The notes under the pieces are model-generated. The model saw only the letters and a program-made list of their open reading frames with translations. It had not been told where the DNA came from and did not search any database. This document shows, in pieces, positions 22,911-30,688 of a DNA stretch of 58,843 nt (its first letter is position 1; every line of letters begins with the position of its first letter). A program made the translations under genes and the position numbers. Where the stretch lies: the NCBI GenBank assembly GCA_018058095.1, contig JAGPCO010000032.1, forward strand, positions 3,459 through 62,301, written 5' to 3'. This stretch comes from Kofleriaceae bacterium. GTDB taxonomy: Bacteria; Myxococcota_A; Polyangia; Haliangiales; Haliangiaceae.

Positions 22911-24229
22911 GGCAGGGCTCCTTCTTCGTCTCGGCAGGTACTGGACGGCGCGATCGCAGGATCGACAGCCGATGGGCCAGAGGAGGTGGATGGGGCGGAG
23001 GATGTACCCTCACCCTGGTCGCAATTGCAACAGAGGCGGCCGGTCAGCCAGGCCGCGGCCGGGTCGTCGCCTGGCGCCGGCGCCTCGAGCAGCACCGGGT
23101 CGTCGCCGCGACGGCGCAGCTCGACCTGCAGGTCGCACGCCTCGTCGCGGGTCAGGTCGCCGTCACCGTCGCGATCGGCCTCGGGGAACGAGGCCAGCAG
23201 CTCCAGCGCGATCTGCGGCGAGTACAGGCACAGCTCGCTGGCCGGGTGGCGCGCCGCCGCCGGGCGCGCGCCGGCCAGCGCCAGCGCGGTCCAGCCGGCC
23301 AGCACCAGCCAGGCGACCGGGCCCAGGCCACGCCCGGTCACCGGCGCGCCGAGCGCGGCGTCGATGCGCCGCGCCAGCGAGCGCCGACCACGCGCGGCCA
23401 GGCCGACGCCGCCGGCCGGGGTGGCCGGGGCCGCGGCATAGGTCAACAAGAGCCGGGCGTAGGCCGGCGGCGACACCGCGGTGGTGGCCAGCGCGCTGGC
23501 GTCACACGCGGCCTCACGGGCCGCCTCGAACTGCGCCACCGCCCAGCGCGCGACGGGGAAGAAGAAGAAGGCGGCCCGCACCAGCGTGGCCAGCACCGCC
23601 CAGTACGGGTCGCGCCGGCGCAGGTGGGTCAGCTCGTGCACCAGCGCCGCGGCGCGCACCGACGGCTCGGCGGCCAGGAGCGGGCCAGGCACCACGAGAT
23701 AGGTCCGGACCACGCCGACCAGGTACGGCGCGCCGCCGGCGCCGACCCGCACCAGCGGCATCGGCGCGCCGACCCGGGCCGCGAGCGCGGCGACCTGGGC
23801 CACCAGCGTGTCGTCGCCGGCCGGCAGCGCGGCCGCGGCGGCGCGGGCCCGGCGCTGACCGCCCGCGGCGCGGGCCAGCACGACGCCGACCCCGACCAGC
23901 CACGCCGCCAGGACGGCGGTCGGCCACCACGGCGTCGACGGCGCGGCGGCGGTCGCGAGGCCCGGCCCGGCCACCGCGATGGGTGCGGCCAGGATCGGGC
24001 CGCGGCCGGTGTCGCCATCGCGCAGCCACTCGATCAGGTCGGATGGCGAGTACGGCATGGCCGGCCCGACCGGGACGACGAACTTGAGCAGCACCACCGC
24101 CCACAGCGCGGCGACCAGGCTCGGCCCGAGCCGGCGCCCGAGCAGGCGGACCAGGACCCACGTCAGCGCCGCCAGCACGGTGCCGTGCACCAGCGCGATG
24201 GCCAGGATCTCGAGCGCAGCGCGGCTCAC
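22907..24229 (-). CDS. M56 (BlaR1/MecR1-like) membrane protease with a C-terminal EF-hand
   Basis: A 440-aa protein. N-terminal TM helices (about 5-55 and 100-122) flank the M56 zinc-peptidase domain. HELTH is at 198-202 (zinc ligands His198 and His202, catalytic Glu199), the hydrophobic stretch AFFFFPVARW comes next, and EAACD (Glu239 the likely third ligand) follows. A further TM is at about 304-320. In place of the penicillin-binding sensor of BlaR1, the short outer domain carries a canonical 12-residue EF-hand loop, DRDGDGDLTRDE (352-363), and several Cys. It probably senses an external signal and then cleaves the BlaI repressor encoded just upstream. GTG start; both ends overlap neighbouring genes by four bases. 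Confidence 0.87.
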   Translation of the reverse strand: MSRAALEILAIALVHGTVLAALTWVLVRLLGRRLGPSLVAALWAVVLLKFVVPVGPAMPYSPSDLIEWLRDGDTGRGPILAAPIAVAGPGLATAAAPSTPWWPTAVLAAWLVGVGVVLARAAGGQRRARAAAAALPAGDDTLVAQVAALAARVGAPMPLVRVGAGGAPYLVGVVRTYLVVPGPLLAAEPSVRAAALVHELTHLRRRDPYWAVLATLVRAAFFFFPVARWAVAQFEAAREAACDASALATTAVSPPAYARLLLTYAAAPATPAGGVGLAARGRRSLARRIDAALGAPVTGRGLGPVAWLVLAGWTALALAGARPAAARHPASELCLYSPQIALELLASFPEADRDGDGDLTRDEACDLQVELRRRGDDPVLLEAPAPGDDPAAAWLTGRLCCNCDQGEGTSSAPSTSSGPSAVDPAIAPSSTCRDEEGALP

Positions 24230-24696
24230 GGCCGCTCCGATCGCCGACCGGGGCGCGCCGCCCGGGCCGGACGCGCGGCCCGGGCGCGCTCGGCCGGCGC
24301 CGCCGGTGCCTCGGCCGCGGCCTCGGCGGTGGCGATGCGCGCCTCGAGCCGCTGCCGCTCCTGCGGCGACATCTCCTCCGCCTCGGCCAGGTGCAGCACC
24401 ATGGCCCGGGCGTCGCCGTCGAACACCTCGCGCACGAAGTCGCGCAGGCGGGCGCTGAGCACCGACTCGCGCCGCTCGGCGGCCTGGTACACGAACGGCT
24501 CGCGGCTGCGATCGACGACGACCGCGCCCTTGTGGGCGAGCCGGCCGAGCAAGGTCATCACCGTGGTGTACGCCACCTCGGTGCCGCGGCCGGCCAGCTC
24601 GGCCCGGACCTCGGCGACCGAGGCGTGACCCCGACGCCACAGCGCCTTGAGCACGTTGAACTCGGCCGGGGTGAGATCGGGGCGGGGCGGGCTCAT
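24226..24696 (-). CDS. BlaI/MecI-family transcriptional repressor
   Basis: A 156-aa protein with the winged-helix domain of the BlaI/MecI family at about residues 5-80: LTPAEFNVLKALWRRGHASV, then VAYTTVMTLLGRLAHKG. A C-terminal dimerisation region and an Ala/Arg-rich tail follow. Such repressors bind as dimers and are inactivated by proteolysis triggered by the M56 protein, encoded next in the operon with a GTGA overlap. The ATG was chosen because it matches the family N-terminus (MSPPRPDLTPAE); upstream in-frame codons run through the operator. No beta-lactamase gene is nearby, so the regulated function is probably the DsbA-like lipoprotein. Confidence 0.9.
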   Translation of the reverse strand: MSPPRPDLTPAEFNVLKALWRRGHASVAEVRAELAGRGTEVAYTTVMTLLGRLAHKGAVVVDRSREPFVYQAAERRESVLSARLRDFVREVFDGDARAMVLHLAEAEEMSPQERQRLEARIATAEAAAEAPAAPAERARAARPARAARPGRRSERP

Positions 24697-24726
24697 GGGG
24701 GGCGCTACGACAGCGTTCGTTTTATT

Positions 24727-24740
24727 ACTACGGTTGTAGT
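24727..24740. promoter_or_regulatory. BlaI-type operator (ACTAC-N4-GTAGT) within the operon promoter
   Basis: A perfect 5-bp inverted repeat with a 4-base centre, matching the TACA/TGTA style of BlaI/MecI operators, 30 bases upstream of the repressor start. On the minus strand it sits between TTGCCG (-35-like) and TAATAA (-10-like), 18 bases apart. Bound repressor would block RNA polymerase, giving autoregulation. The surrounding 40 bases are markedly AT-richer than the rest. Confidence 0.7.
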
Positions 24741-24908
24741 TTGTACGGCAAGCCGAATCGTCCAGGTCCCGCCTCAACCGGGCCCAGGCCGGTCCCATTC
24801 CCGGGCCGGCACCGGGCCGGCACCGGGCCGTCACCTGGCCGGAGCGGCGGCCAAAACCTGCGCCCCGGCGCCTTGACGATCTCGTGGCGTCCCGCAAACT
24901 TGCCGCCG

Positions 24909-27185
24909 ATGTTTGGTCGCGTCGCTGCCTCGTCCCCTGCCCTCGCGGCCCGCCTGCCACGCCCCCGCCGGCTCGGCCTGGGCGCCGCCCTGCTGGTGCT
25001 GCTGGCTGGCCCCTCCGCGTGGGCCGAACGGGTCGCCGGCAACGTGCTCGACGGCGCGACCCTCGCGCCGGTGGCCGGGGCGACGCTGACCGCGGCCGAC
25101 GGCACCAAGGTCAAGACCGACCGCACCGGCGCCTTCGTGTTCGAGGACCTGCCGGCCGGGCCGATCGAGATCACCATCAAGGCCAAGGGCTACGACGCCT
25201 CGGTCGAGGCGTACGAGGTGGCCGAGGGCGGCGCGGCCGAGCAGGTGTTCCTGCTGTTCGCGCCCGGCTTCGCGTCGGAGACCATCGAGGTCGAGGCCGA
25301 GACCCCGCTGCCGCCGCCGCCGGGCCGGCAGGACCTGCCACGCGAGGTCATCACCCGCATCCCGGGCGCGCGCGGCGACGCCCTGTCGACGGTGCGCAGC
25401 CTGCCCGGGGTGGCCAACCTGCCGGGCGGCGGGCTCATCGTCATCCGCGGCGCGGCGCCGGAGGACTCGCGCATCCTCATCGACGGCATCGAGGTGCCGA
25501 TCGCCTATCACTTCTTCGGCCTGCAGAGCGTGGTGCCGTCCGAGCTCATCGCCAACATCGAGTTCGTGCCGGGCGGGTTCGGCGTCGAGGAGGGTCGGGC
25601 CACCGGCGGCATCATCAACATCGTCACCCGCGACGAGGTGGTGGCCAAGCCGACCGGCTTCGCCGAGCTGTCGTTCATCAACCTGGCCGGCCTGGTCCAG
25701 GCCCCGATCTCGAAGTCGCGCGGCCTGCAGGTCCAGGCCGGGTTCCGCCGCTCGATCATCGACTTCATCCTGCCGGCGGTGCTCGGCCCCGACTCCGGGG
25801 TCAACTTCACGACCGCGCCGACCTACTACGACGGCCAGCTCCGGGTCGACTGGCGCAAGAGCGAGCGCGACAAGCTCAGCCTGCTCGGCCTGACCAGCTC
25901 GGACCTGCTGTCGCTGCTCAACAACAACCTCGACCCCAACGAGCCCGACCTCAACAACGCGACGTTCGAGAACGAGACCTCGTTCTCGCGCGCGATCGCG
26001 ACCTGGACCCACGGCGGGCCCACGGTCGACAACCGCCTCATCCTGTCGGCCGGCGTGCAGGGCTTCCGGTTCGAGATCGGCGACCGCTTCCTGCGCATCA
26101 ACCAGGACATCATGGAGGTGCGCAACGACCTGACCTACAAGCACGGCAAGCAGCTGCGGGTCCGGGTCGGGGCCGAGGCCCGCTACGACCAGCGCGAGCT
26201 GGCCGTGCGTTTCCCGCAGCAGCCGAGCGAGGGCATGCCGCCGCCGACCAACTTCACGACGCTGCCGCTGGTCGAGACCGAGCAGACCTTCGACAACAGC
26301 GCGTCGGGAGCGTACGCCGCGGTCGACCTCCGGCCCGACGACAAGACGACGATCACCAGCGGCGTGCGGCTCGACCACTACTACCACGTCGACGCCAGCA
26401 CCTGGTCGCCGCGCCTGCAGGTCACGCGCGAGCTCGACGCCGACTGGCGGGTCCGCCTGGCCTACGGCCGCTACTCGCGTGGGCTCGACCAGGCCGAGAG
26501 CGTGCCGACCTACCTCGAGCCCGAGCTGGCGACCCAGCTGGTGCTGGGCGCCGACCTCGACGTCGCCGACGGGGTGACCGCGACCGGCTCGGTCTTCTAC
26601 ACCGGCCGGCAGCAGCTGGTGGTGTCGGACCCGCTCCTGGCCGAGACCAACCCGGGCGAGACCTTCGTCAACCGCGGGCGCGGCCGCTCGTACGGCGTCG
26701 AGGCGCTGGTGCGTGGCCAGCGTCAGAACCTGTTCGGCTGGATGGCCTACACCTTCGCGCGGTCGGACCGGATCGACGATCCGACCGGGGCGCGCCGGCT
26801 GTTCGACTTCGACCAGCCGCACAACTTCATCGCCCTGGCCGCCTACAAGCTGGGCAAGTGGCAGTTCGGCGCGCGCTTCCAGGCGTCGTCGGGCACGCCG
26901 GAGACGCCGATCACCGGCTCGGTCTACCTGGCCGACGCCAACGTGTACATCCCGCAGTACGGCGGGGTGAACTCGCAGCGGGTCGAGGCCGCCCACGCGC
27001 TCGACCTGCGGATCGATCGCAGCTGGACCTGGAACACGTTCAAGCTGTCGGCCTTCCTCGACGTCACCAACGCCTACGCCCACGCCCGCGTGCTGGGCTA
27101 CTCGTACAACTTCGACTACACCCAGCGCGAGCCCATCACCGAGCTGCCGATCCTGCCGACGATCGGCCTGCGCGGCACGCTGTAG
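24909..27185 (+). CDS. TonB-dependent receptor-like outer-membrane protein with a carboxypeptidase-regulatory-like domain
   Basis: A 758-aa protein. The signal peptide ends GPSAWA. Residues about 36-115 form a carboxypeptidase-regulatory-like (CarboxypepD_reg) domain (TKVKTDRTGAFVFEDLPAG). A TonB plug follows (TVRSLPGVANLPGGGLIVIRG, RILIDGIEVP, EVVPGGFG-like FVPGGFGVEEGRATGGIINI). The rest is a 22-strand-type beta barrel rich in aromatic, alternating strands. It should import a large or metal-bound substrate, or export material, using TonB energy; the substrate is not evident. No TonB box is clear. The start was chosen as the ATG giving a proper signal peptide; no good ribosome site precedes it. 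The C-terminus (LRGTL) lacks the usual final Phe. Confidence 0.88.
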   Translation: MFGRVAASSPALAARLPRPRRLGLGAALLVLLAGPSAWAERVAGNVLDGATLAPVAGATLTAADGTKVKTDRTGAFVFEDLPAGPIEITIKAKGYDASVEAYEVAEGGAAEQVFLLFAPGFASETIEVEAETPLPPPPGRQDLPREVITRIPGARGDALSTVRSLPGVANLPGGGLIVIRGAAPEDSRILIDGIEVPIAYHFFGLQSVVPSELIANIEFVPGGFGVEEGRATGGIINIVTRDEVVAKPTGFAELSFINLAGLVQAPISKSRGLQVQAGFRRSIIDFILPAVLGPDSGVNFTTAPTYYDGQLRVDWRKSERDKLSLLGLTSSDLLSLLNNNLDPNEPDLNNATFENETSFSRAIATWTHGGPTVDNRLILSAGVQGFRFEIGDRFLRINQDIMEVRNDLTYKHGKQLRVRVGAEARYDQRELAVRFPQQPSEGMPPPTNFTTLPLVETEQTFDNSASGAYAAVDLRPDDKTTITSGVRLDHYYHVDASTWSPRLQVTRELDADWRVRLAYGRYSRGLDQAESVPTYLEPELATQLVLGADLDVADGVTATGSVFYTGRQQLVVSDPLLAETNPGETFVNRGRGRSYGVEALVRGQRQNLFGWMAYTFARSDRIDDPTGARRLFDFDQPHNFIALAAYKLGKWQFGARFQASSGTPETPITGSVYLADANVYIPQYGGVNSQRVEAAHALDLRIDRSWTWNTFKLSAFLDVTNAYAHARVLGYSYNFDYTQREPITELPILPTIGLRGTL

Positions 27186-27186
27186 C

Positions 27187-28128
27187 TCAGCGTCCGCCGC
27201 GCCGCCGCCGCCACCACGCCAGCACGCGCTGCGGCGGGCGCTCGACCGCCAGCAGCGGGGCGTAGGCCACGCCGACCAGCGGGTACGGGAAGACGATGGC
27301 CATGAGCAGCACCACGCCGAGGTGGAAGCCCCACGCCGACACGGCCCAGGCGCGGGCCCACCAGCCGCCGAGCAGCGCGACCGGCGCGCCCAGCTCGAGC
27401 ACCAGGGTCGACCAGGCCAGCGCGCCCAGCACGCGCGGGTGATCGAGCAGCAGCGTGGCGAGCGGGGCCATGGCGTCGCCCAGCAGCAGCTTGCGGGCGT
27501 TGTCCATCGCGATCTGGTTGCGCAGCTGATCGCCGGTGGTCCAGGCGTCGCCGCCGAGGCGGACCTTGGCCAGCCCGGCCAGGACGTAGGTGATCACGGT
27601 GAGCGCGGCGGCGGTGCGCACCGCCCACGCGTGGCGCCCGTCGGCTGGGGCCGGCGCGGCGCCGCGCCGGTCGGCCCGCCAGCGATCGAGCGACCAGGCG
27701 TCGCTGGCCGGCGCCAGGGCGACGACGCCGACGTGCAGCACCAGCAGGTTCTCGGTGTGGAACACCATCCCCCACGAGTTGCGGTAGGTCAGGACCAGCA
27801 AGAGCAGCAGCGCGAACACCGGCGCCAGCCAGCGGTGGGCCAGGCCGAGCACGAACGCCACCGCCAGGGCCCAGGTCGCCAGCACCAGCGCGGTGACCAC
27901 CGGGCGCGGCCACGGCGTCGACGTCAGCAGCTCGACCGCGCCGACCGGGCGCCAGCTGCCGCGCGGCAACCCGGGCAGGGCCAGCAGCTGACCGAGCCGG
28001 CTGCTGAGGTAGGCCAGCGCGAACAGGCCGACCAGCACGCGCAGGGCGGCCAGGCGCTCGGCCGGCAGCGGCGCGAACCACCAGCCGGCCAGCGCGCGCC
28101 AGGCCCGGCTGCAGGCCCGGGCGATCAC
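27187..28128 (-). CDS. HTTM (gamma-carboxylase-like) membrane protein
   Basis: A 313-aa polytopic protein with the HTTM pattern: ALRVLVGLFALAYLSSRL at the first helix, a Trp/Pro-rich loop, RNSWGMVFHTENLLVLHVGV, then VITYVLAGLAKVRLGGDAW and a helix before LELGAPVALLG. These features are shared with vitamin-K-dependent gamma-carboxylase and bacterial HTTM proteins. Bacterial members are mostly uncharacterised, so carboxylase activity should not be assumed. GTG start, overlapping the stop of the upstream partner gene (GTGA). The stop lies 1 base from the end of the convergent TonB-type receptor gene. Confidence 0.85.
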   Translation of the reverse strand: MIARACSRAWRALAGWWFAPLPAERLAALRVLVGLFALAYLSSRLGQLLALPGLPRGSWRPVGAVELLTSTPWPRPVVTALVLATWALAVAFVLGLAHRWLAPVFALLLLLVLTYRNSWGMVFHTENLLVLHVGVVALAPASDAWSLDRWRADRRGAAPAPADGRHAWAVRTAAALTVITYVLAGLAKVRLGGDAWTTGDQLRNQIAMDNARKLLLGDAMAPLATLLLDHPRVLGALAWSTLVLELGAPVALLGGWWARAWAVSAWGFHLGVVLLMAIVFPYPLVGVAYAPLLAVERPPQRVLAWWRRRRGGR

Positions 28129-28577
28129 GGCGCCCCACCCGGCACCGGGCACCGGACCCGCTCGACCTCGCTGCCGCGCGCGCCGGTGGTGACCAGGGCG
28201 ATCACGTCGTGCCGCCCGCTCACCAGCACCACGGCGTGGGCCCCGGCGTGGGCCGGGCTGTGCGCGACCCGGGCGGCGATCTGCGCACACAGCGCGGCGC
28301 GCGGGCCCGGGCCGGCGCCGACCGCGGCGGCGATGGTGGCGCGCGCCTGCAGCACCTCGGCCGAGCCGACCAGGCGCGGCGGCACCCGCAGGCGGCGGCC
28401 GTCGGCGGTCAACACCAGGGCGTAGTCGAGCGACAGCTGCGTCGGCCGCGGCGTCGCGAACATGGGGTAGGTCGACAGCGGGAACGAGTCGTCGTGCAGG
28501 TTGGCGCGCAGCCCGGGCCACGCGGCGGCGCCGAGCATGGTGAGCGAGGCCAGGGCCGGCCACAGGCGACGACGCAT
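28125..28577 (-). CDS. HTTM-partner protein, exported, unknown function
   Basis: A 150-aa protein with an N-terminal hydrophobic segment (LWPALASLTMLGAAAWPGL) and then a small soluble domain beginning DDSFPLSTYPMFA. The phrase with Ser-x-x-Pro-Met-Phe is typical of small proteins encoded beside HTTM genes. It overlaps the HTTM gene by four bases, so the two are co-translated and probably form one membrane complex. The ATG was chosen for the signal-anchor it gives; an open frame extends upstream across the divergent promoter region. Confidence 0.7.
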   Translation of the reverse strand: MRRRLWPALASLTMLGAAAWPGLRANLHDDSFPLSTYPMFATPRPTQLSLDYALVLTADGRRLRVPPRLVGSAEVLQARATIAAAVGAGPGPRAALCAQIAARVAHSPAHAGAHAVVLVSGRHDVIALVTTGARGSEVERVRCPVPGGAP

Positions 28578-28582
28578 GCGGA

Positions 28583-28597
28583 CCTGGTTGTACCAGG
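28583..28597. promoter_or_regulatory. inverted repeat (CCTGGT-N3-ACCAGG) just upstream of the HTTM operon
   Basis: A perfect 6-bp inverted repeat starting six bases ahead of the ATG of the HTTM-partner gene. On that strand it includes TACAAC, a possible -10. It could be an operator or a translation-blocking hairpin. The rest of the 139-base divergent gap to the kinase gene shows nothing further. Confidence 0.35.
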
Positions 28598-28716
28598 CGG
28601 GCGTGGCGCCCACATCGCCACACCGCGATCGCCAGCGGCCTGACGCGGCCCCGTCAGCATTGTCGGAAGACGGCCGATACCTCTCCCGAACCCGGCGAAT
28701 CGACAAGGTGTTCCCC

Positions 28717-29739
28717 ATGGCATCCCGCGTGCAGCAAAGCGAAGACGTGCGCCAACGCCCCGACCATTCGCCCTCCGCCTCGGCCCCGACGCTGCGTCCG
28801 GTCCCGACCTTTCGCCTCAAAAGCGACAGCGAGATCGAGGCCCTGCTCGGACCACCGCTACCGCCCGACCGGGCCCGGGTCGACCACTACGACGTGCTCG
28901 ACCTGCTCGCCCTCGGCGGCATGGGCGGGGTGTACCTGGCGCAGGACCGGCGCACCGGCGAGCGGGTCGCGCTCAAGGTGCTCGACCCGCGCTTCGCCGC
29001 CCACCCGGACCTGGTGGCCCGCCTGTTCGACGAGCTGGAGGTGTCGGCCCGGTGCCGCCACGACGGCCTGGTCGAGGTGCGCGCGGCCAGGAAGTCGCGC
29101 TGCGGCCTGTCCTACCTGGTGATGGAGCTGGTCGACGGCGAGAACCTGGGCCAGCTGCTCGATGGGCGCAAGGTCGAGCTCGGCGCCATCGCCGCGTTCG
29201 GCGCGCAGATCGCCGACGCGGTCGCGGCCATGCACGAGGCCGGGGTGGTGCATTGCGACCTCAAGCCGGAGAACGTGCTGGTCCGGTACGAGCACGGCCT
29301 GGCCGGCTGGCCGCGTATCAAGGTGCTCGACTACGGCGTGGCCCAGTTCGTCGAGCGCCCGGTACCGGAGCCCGACGCCATCGCCGGCACCCCGGCCTAC
29401 ATGGCGCCCGAGCAGTGGCACGGCGCGGTCGACCGCAAGACCGACGTGTACGCCCTGGGCTGCCTGCTGTACGAGCTGCTCACCGGCACCCCACCCTTCC
29501 GCGGCTCGCTGGCCGACACCATGACCGCACACTGCGAGGTGCGCCCGACCCGGCCGCGCCTCCTGCGCAGCGGCCTGGGCGACACCCTCGACGACCTGGT
29601 GATGCGGATGCTGGCCAAGGACCCGGGCCTGCGCCCGCGCATGTGCGACGTCGCCTGCTGGCTGACCGAGCTGGCCTTCGCCCACCCGCCCGGCTCGCGC
29701 GACGAGGACGAGACGACGCTGATGGCGATGGCCGGCTAG
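28717..29739 (+). CDS. soluble Ser/Thr protein kinase (Hanks type)
   Basis: A 340-aa protein made almost wholly of a kinase domain after a 55-residue disordered N-terminus. Motifs: Gly-rich loop ALGGMGGVY (65-73), ATP lysine in ALKV (Lys87), catalytic HCDLKPEN (Asp181), DYG in place of DFG (205-207), APE (230-232) and DVYALGCLLYELLTG. HCD for HRD means it lacks the Arg that usually contacts the phosphorylated activation loop, so it may not need loop phosphorylation. No TM or sensor domain. The ATG has AAGGTG seven bases upstream. Targets are unknown; it is divergent from the HTTM operon. Confidence 0.9.
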   Translation: MASRVQQSEDVRQRPDHSPSASAPTLRPVPTFRLKSDSEIEALLGPPLPPDRARVDHYDVLDLLALGGMGGVYLAQDRRTGERVALKVLDPRFAAHPDLVARLFDELEVSARCRHDGLVEVRAARKSRCGLSYLVMELVDGENLGQLLDGRKVELGAIAAFGAQIADAVAAMHEAGVVHCDLKPENVLVRYEHGLAGWPRIKVLDYGVAQFVERPVPEPDAIAGTPAYMAPEQWHGAVDRKTDVYALGCLLYELLTGTPPFRGSLADTMTAHCEVRPTRPRLLRSGLGDTLDDLVMRMLAKDPGLRPRMCDVACWLTELAFAHPPGSRDEDETTLMAMAG

Positions 29740-29778
29740 GGGGCTACACCTCGGCCGCACCCGGTCGATTCCCCCGGC

Positions 29779-29949
29779 ATGAACGTGTCCGGACCATCCC
29801 GCCCCGACCCCGGGGCCTACGCCGTGCGGGTCGCCCGCGTCGCCCAGGACCAGCAGAAGCAGGAGGGCGAGCAGGCGGTCGCCCTCATCGAGCAGGCGGC
29901 GGCGCCGGCGCCGCGGCGACCGGGCGCGCTGATCGACGTCATCGCGTGA
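29779..29949 (+). CDS. small YjfB-like protein (putative motility-associated family)
   Basis: A 56-aa reading frame 39 bases after the kinase gene. It reads VRVARVAQDQQKQEGEQAV, then ALIEQAA, a Pro-rich break and GALIDVIA at the end. A helix with DxQKQxGE and a final short hydrophobic IDV strand is the pattern of the YjfB-like putative motility family (about 60 aa, described from flagellated bacteria). It overlaps the 3' end of the convergent DUF72 gene by 11 bases. The match is by eye, on a short sequence; function is unknown and no flagellar gene is in the window. Confidence 0.55.
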   Translation: MNVSGPSRPDPGAYAVRVARVAQDQQKQEGEQAVALIEQAAAPAPRRPGALIDVIA

Positions 29950-30688
29950 GCGGAGCGGCGTCGGCCGCCAGCGCGACCAGCTCCTCGGCCATCTCCGGCC
30001 CGCGCGCCGTGTCCTCGTGCTTGAAGAAGACGAAGGCCTCGGTCGCACCGGTGGCGCGCAGGCGCCCCAGCCAGGCCGCCAGCTGCTCGGCCGAGTAGTC
30101 GTCGCGGCGCAGGCGCAGGTAGGCCCAGGCCCCGACCGCCGGGGTGCGCGCGCTGCCGTCGTCCTTGTCGGCGATGCAGCGGGCGCAGCCGGCCTCGACC
30201 AGGACCTGGTCGACCTCGTCGTCGTCCCACGATGGGTGCTGCAGCTCGAACGCGGCCCGGCGCGGCTGGCCGAGCGCATCGGGCCCGGCGCCGGTGATGG
30301 TGGCGGCGACGAACTCGCGCAGCAGGCCGAGGTCCTTCTTCTGGTACGGCGCGCTCTGCAGGAGGACCGGGCCGAGCTGCGGCCCGAGCGCGGCCGCGAC
30401 CTTCCACAGGTAGGCCATGCTGTCGTGCGCCTCGGGTGGCTTCAGCTTGGCCTGGTGGGTGACTCGCCGCGACACCTTGAGCACGAAGGTGAAGCTGGCC
30501 GGGACCTGGGCGCGCCAGGCCTCGAGCACCGCCGGCTTGGGCATGCGGTAGAAGGTGTTGTTGATCTCGACCGTCGCCAGCCGGGTGGCGTAGCTGGCCA
30601 GCATGGCGTCGTCGCCGAGGTCGGCCGGGTACCAGCGGCCCTTCCACTGCGGATACGCAAAGCCCGAGGTGCCAACGCGGAGGTTCAT
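29939..30688 (-). CDS. DUF72 (YecE-like) TIM-barrel protein
   Basis: A 249-aa protein, full length for the family. It opens RVGTSGFAYPQWKGRWYP and has TVEINNTFYRMP and FTFVLKVSRRVTH, then YLWKVAAALGPQLGPVLLQ and the closing FVFFKHEDTA. These are hallmarks of DUF72/YecE, a TIM-barrel family of unproven function that is often found beside DNA-repair genes. The ATG overlaps the stop of ligD by four bases, so it is made with LigD, which supports a nucleic-acid role here. Confidence 0.93.
   Translation of the reverse strand: MNLRVGTSGFAYPQWKGRWYPADLGDDAMLASYATRLATVEINNTFYRMPKPAVLEAWRAQVPASFTFVLKVSRRVTHQAKLKPPEAHDSMAYLWKVAAALGPQLGPVLLQSAPYQKKDLGLLREFVAATITGAGPDALGQPRRAAFELQHPSWDDDEVDQVLVEAGCARCIADKDDGSARTPAVGAWAYLRLRRDDYSAEQLAAWLGRLRATGATEAFVFFKHEDTARGPEMAEELVALAADAAPLTR

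Noticed and set aside
24226-24696. Beta-lactam resistance locus
   Set aside because: A BlaI/M56 pair is present but no beta-lactamase or PBP gene is. The M56 outer domain is not a penicillin sensor.
27187-28128. Vitamin K-dependent carboxylase
   Set aside because: The fold is shared, but bacterial HTTM proteins have no proven carboxylase activity and I see no Gla substrate.
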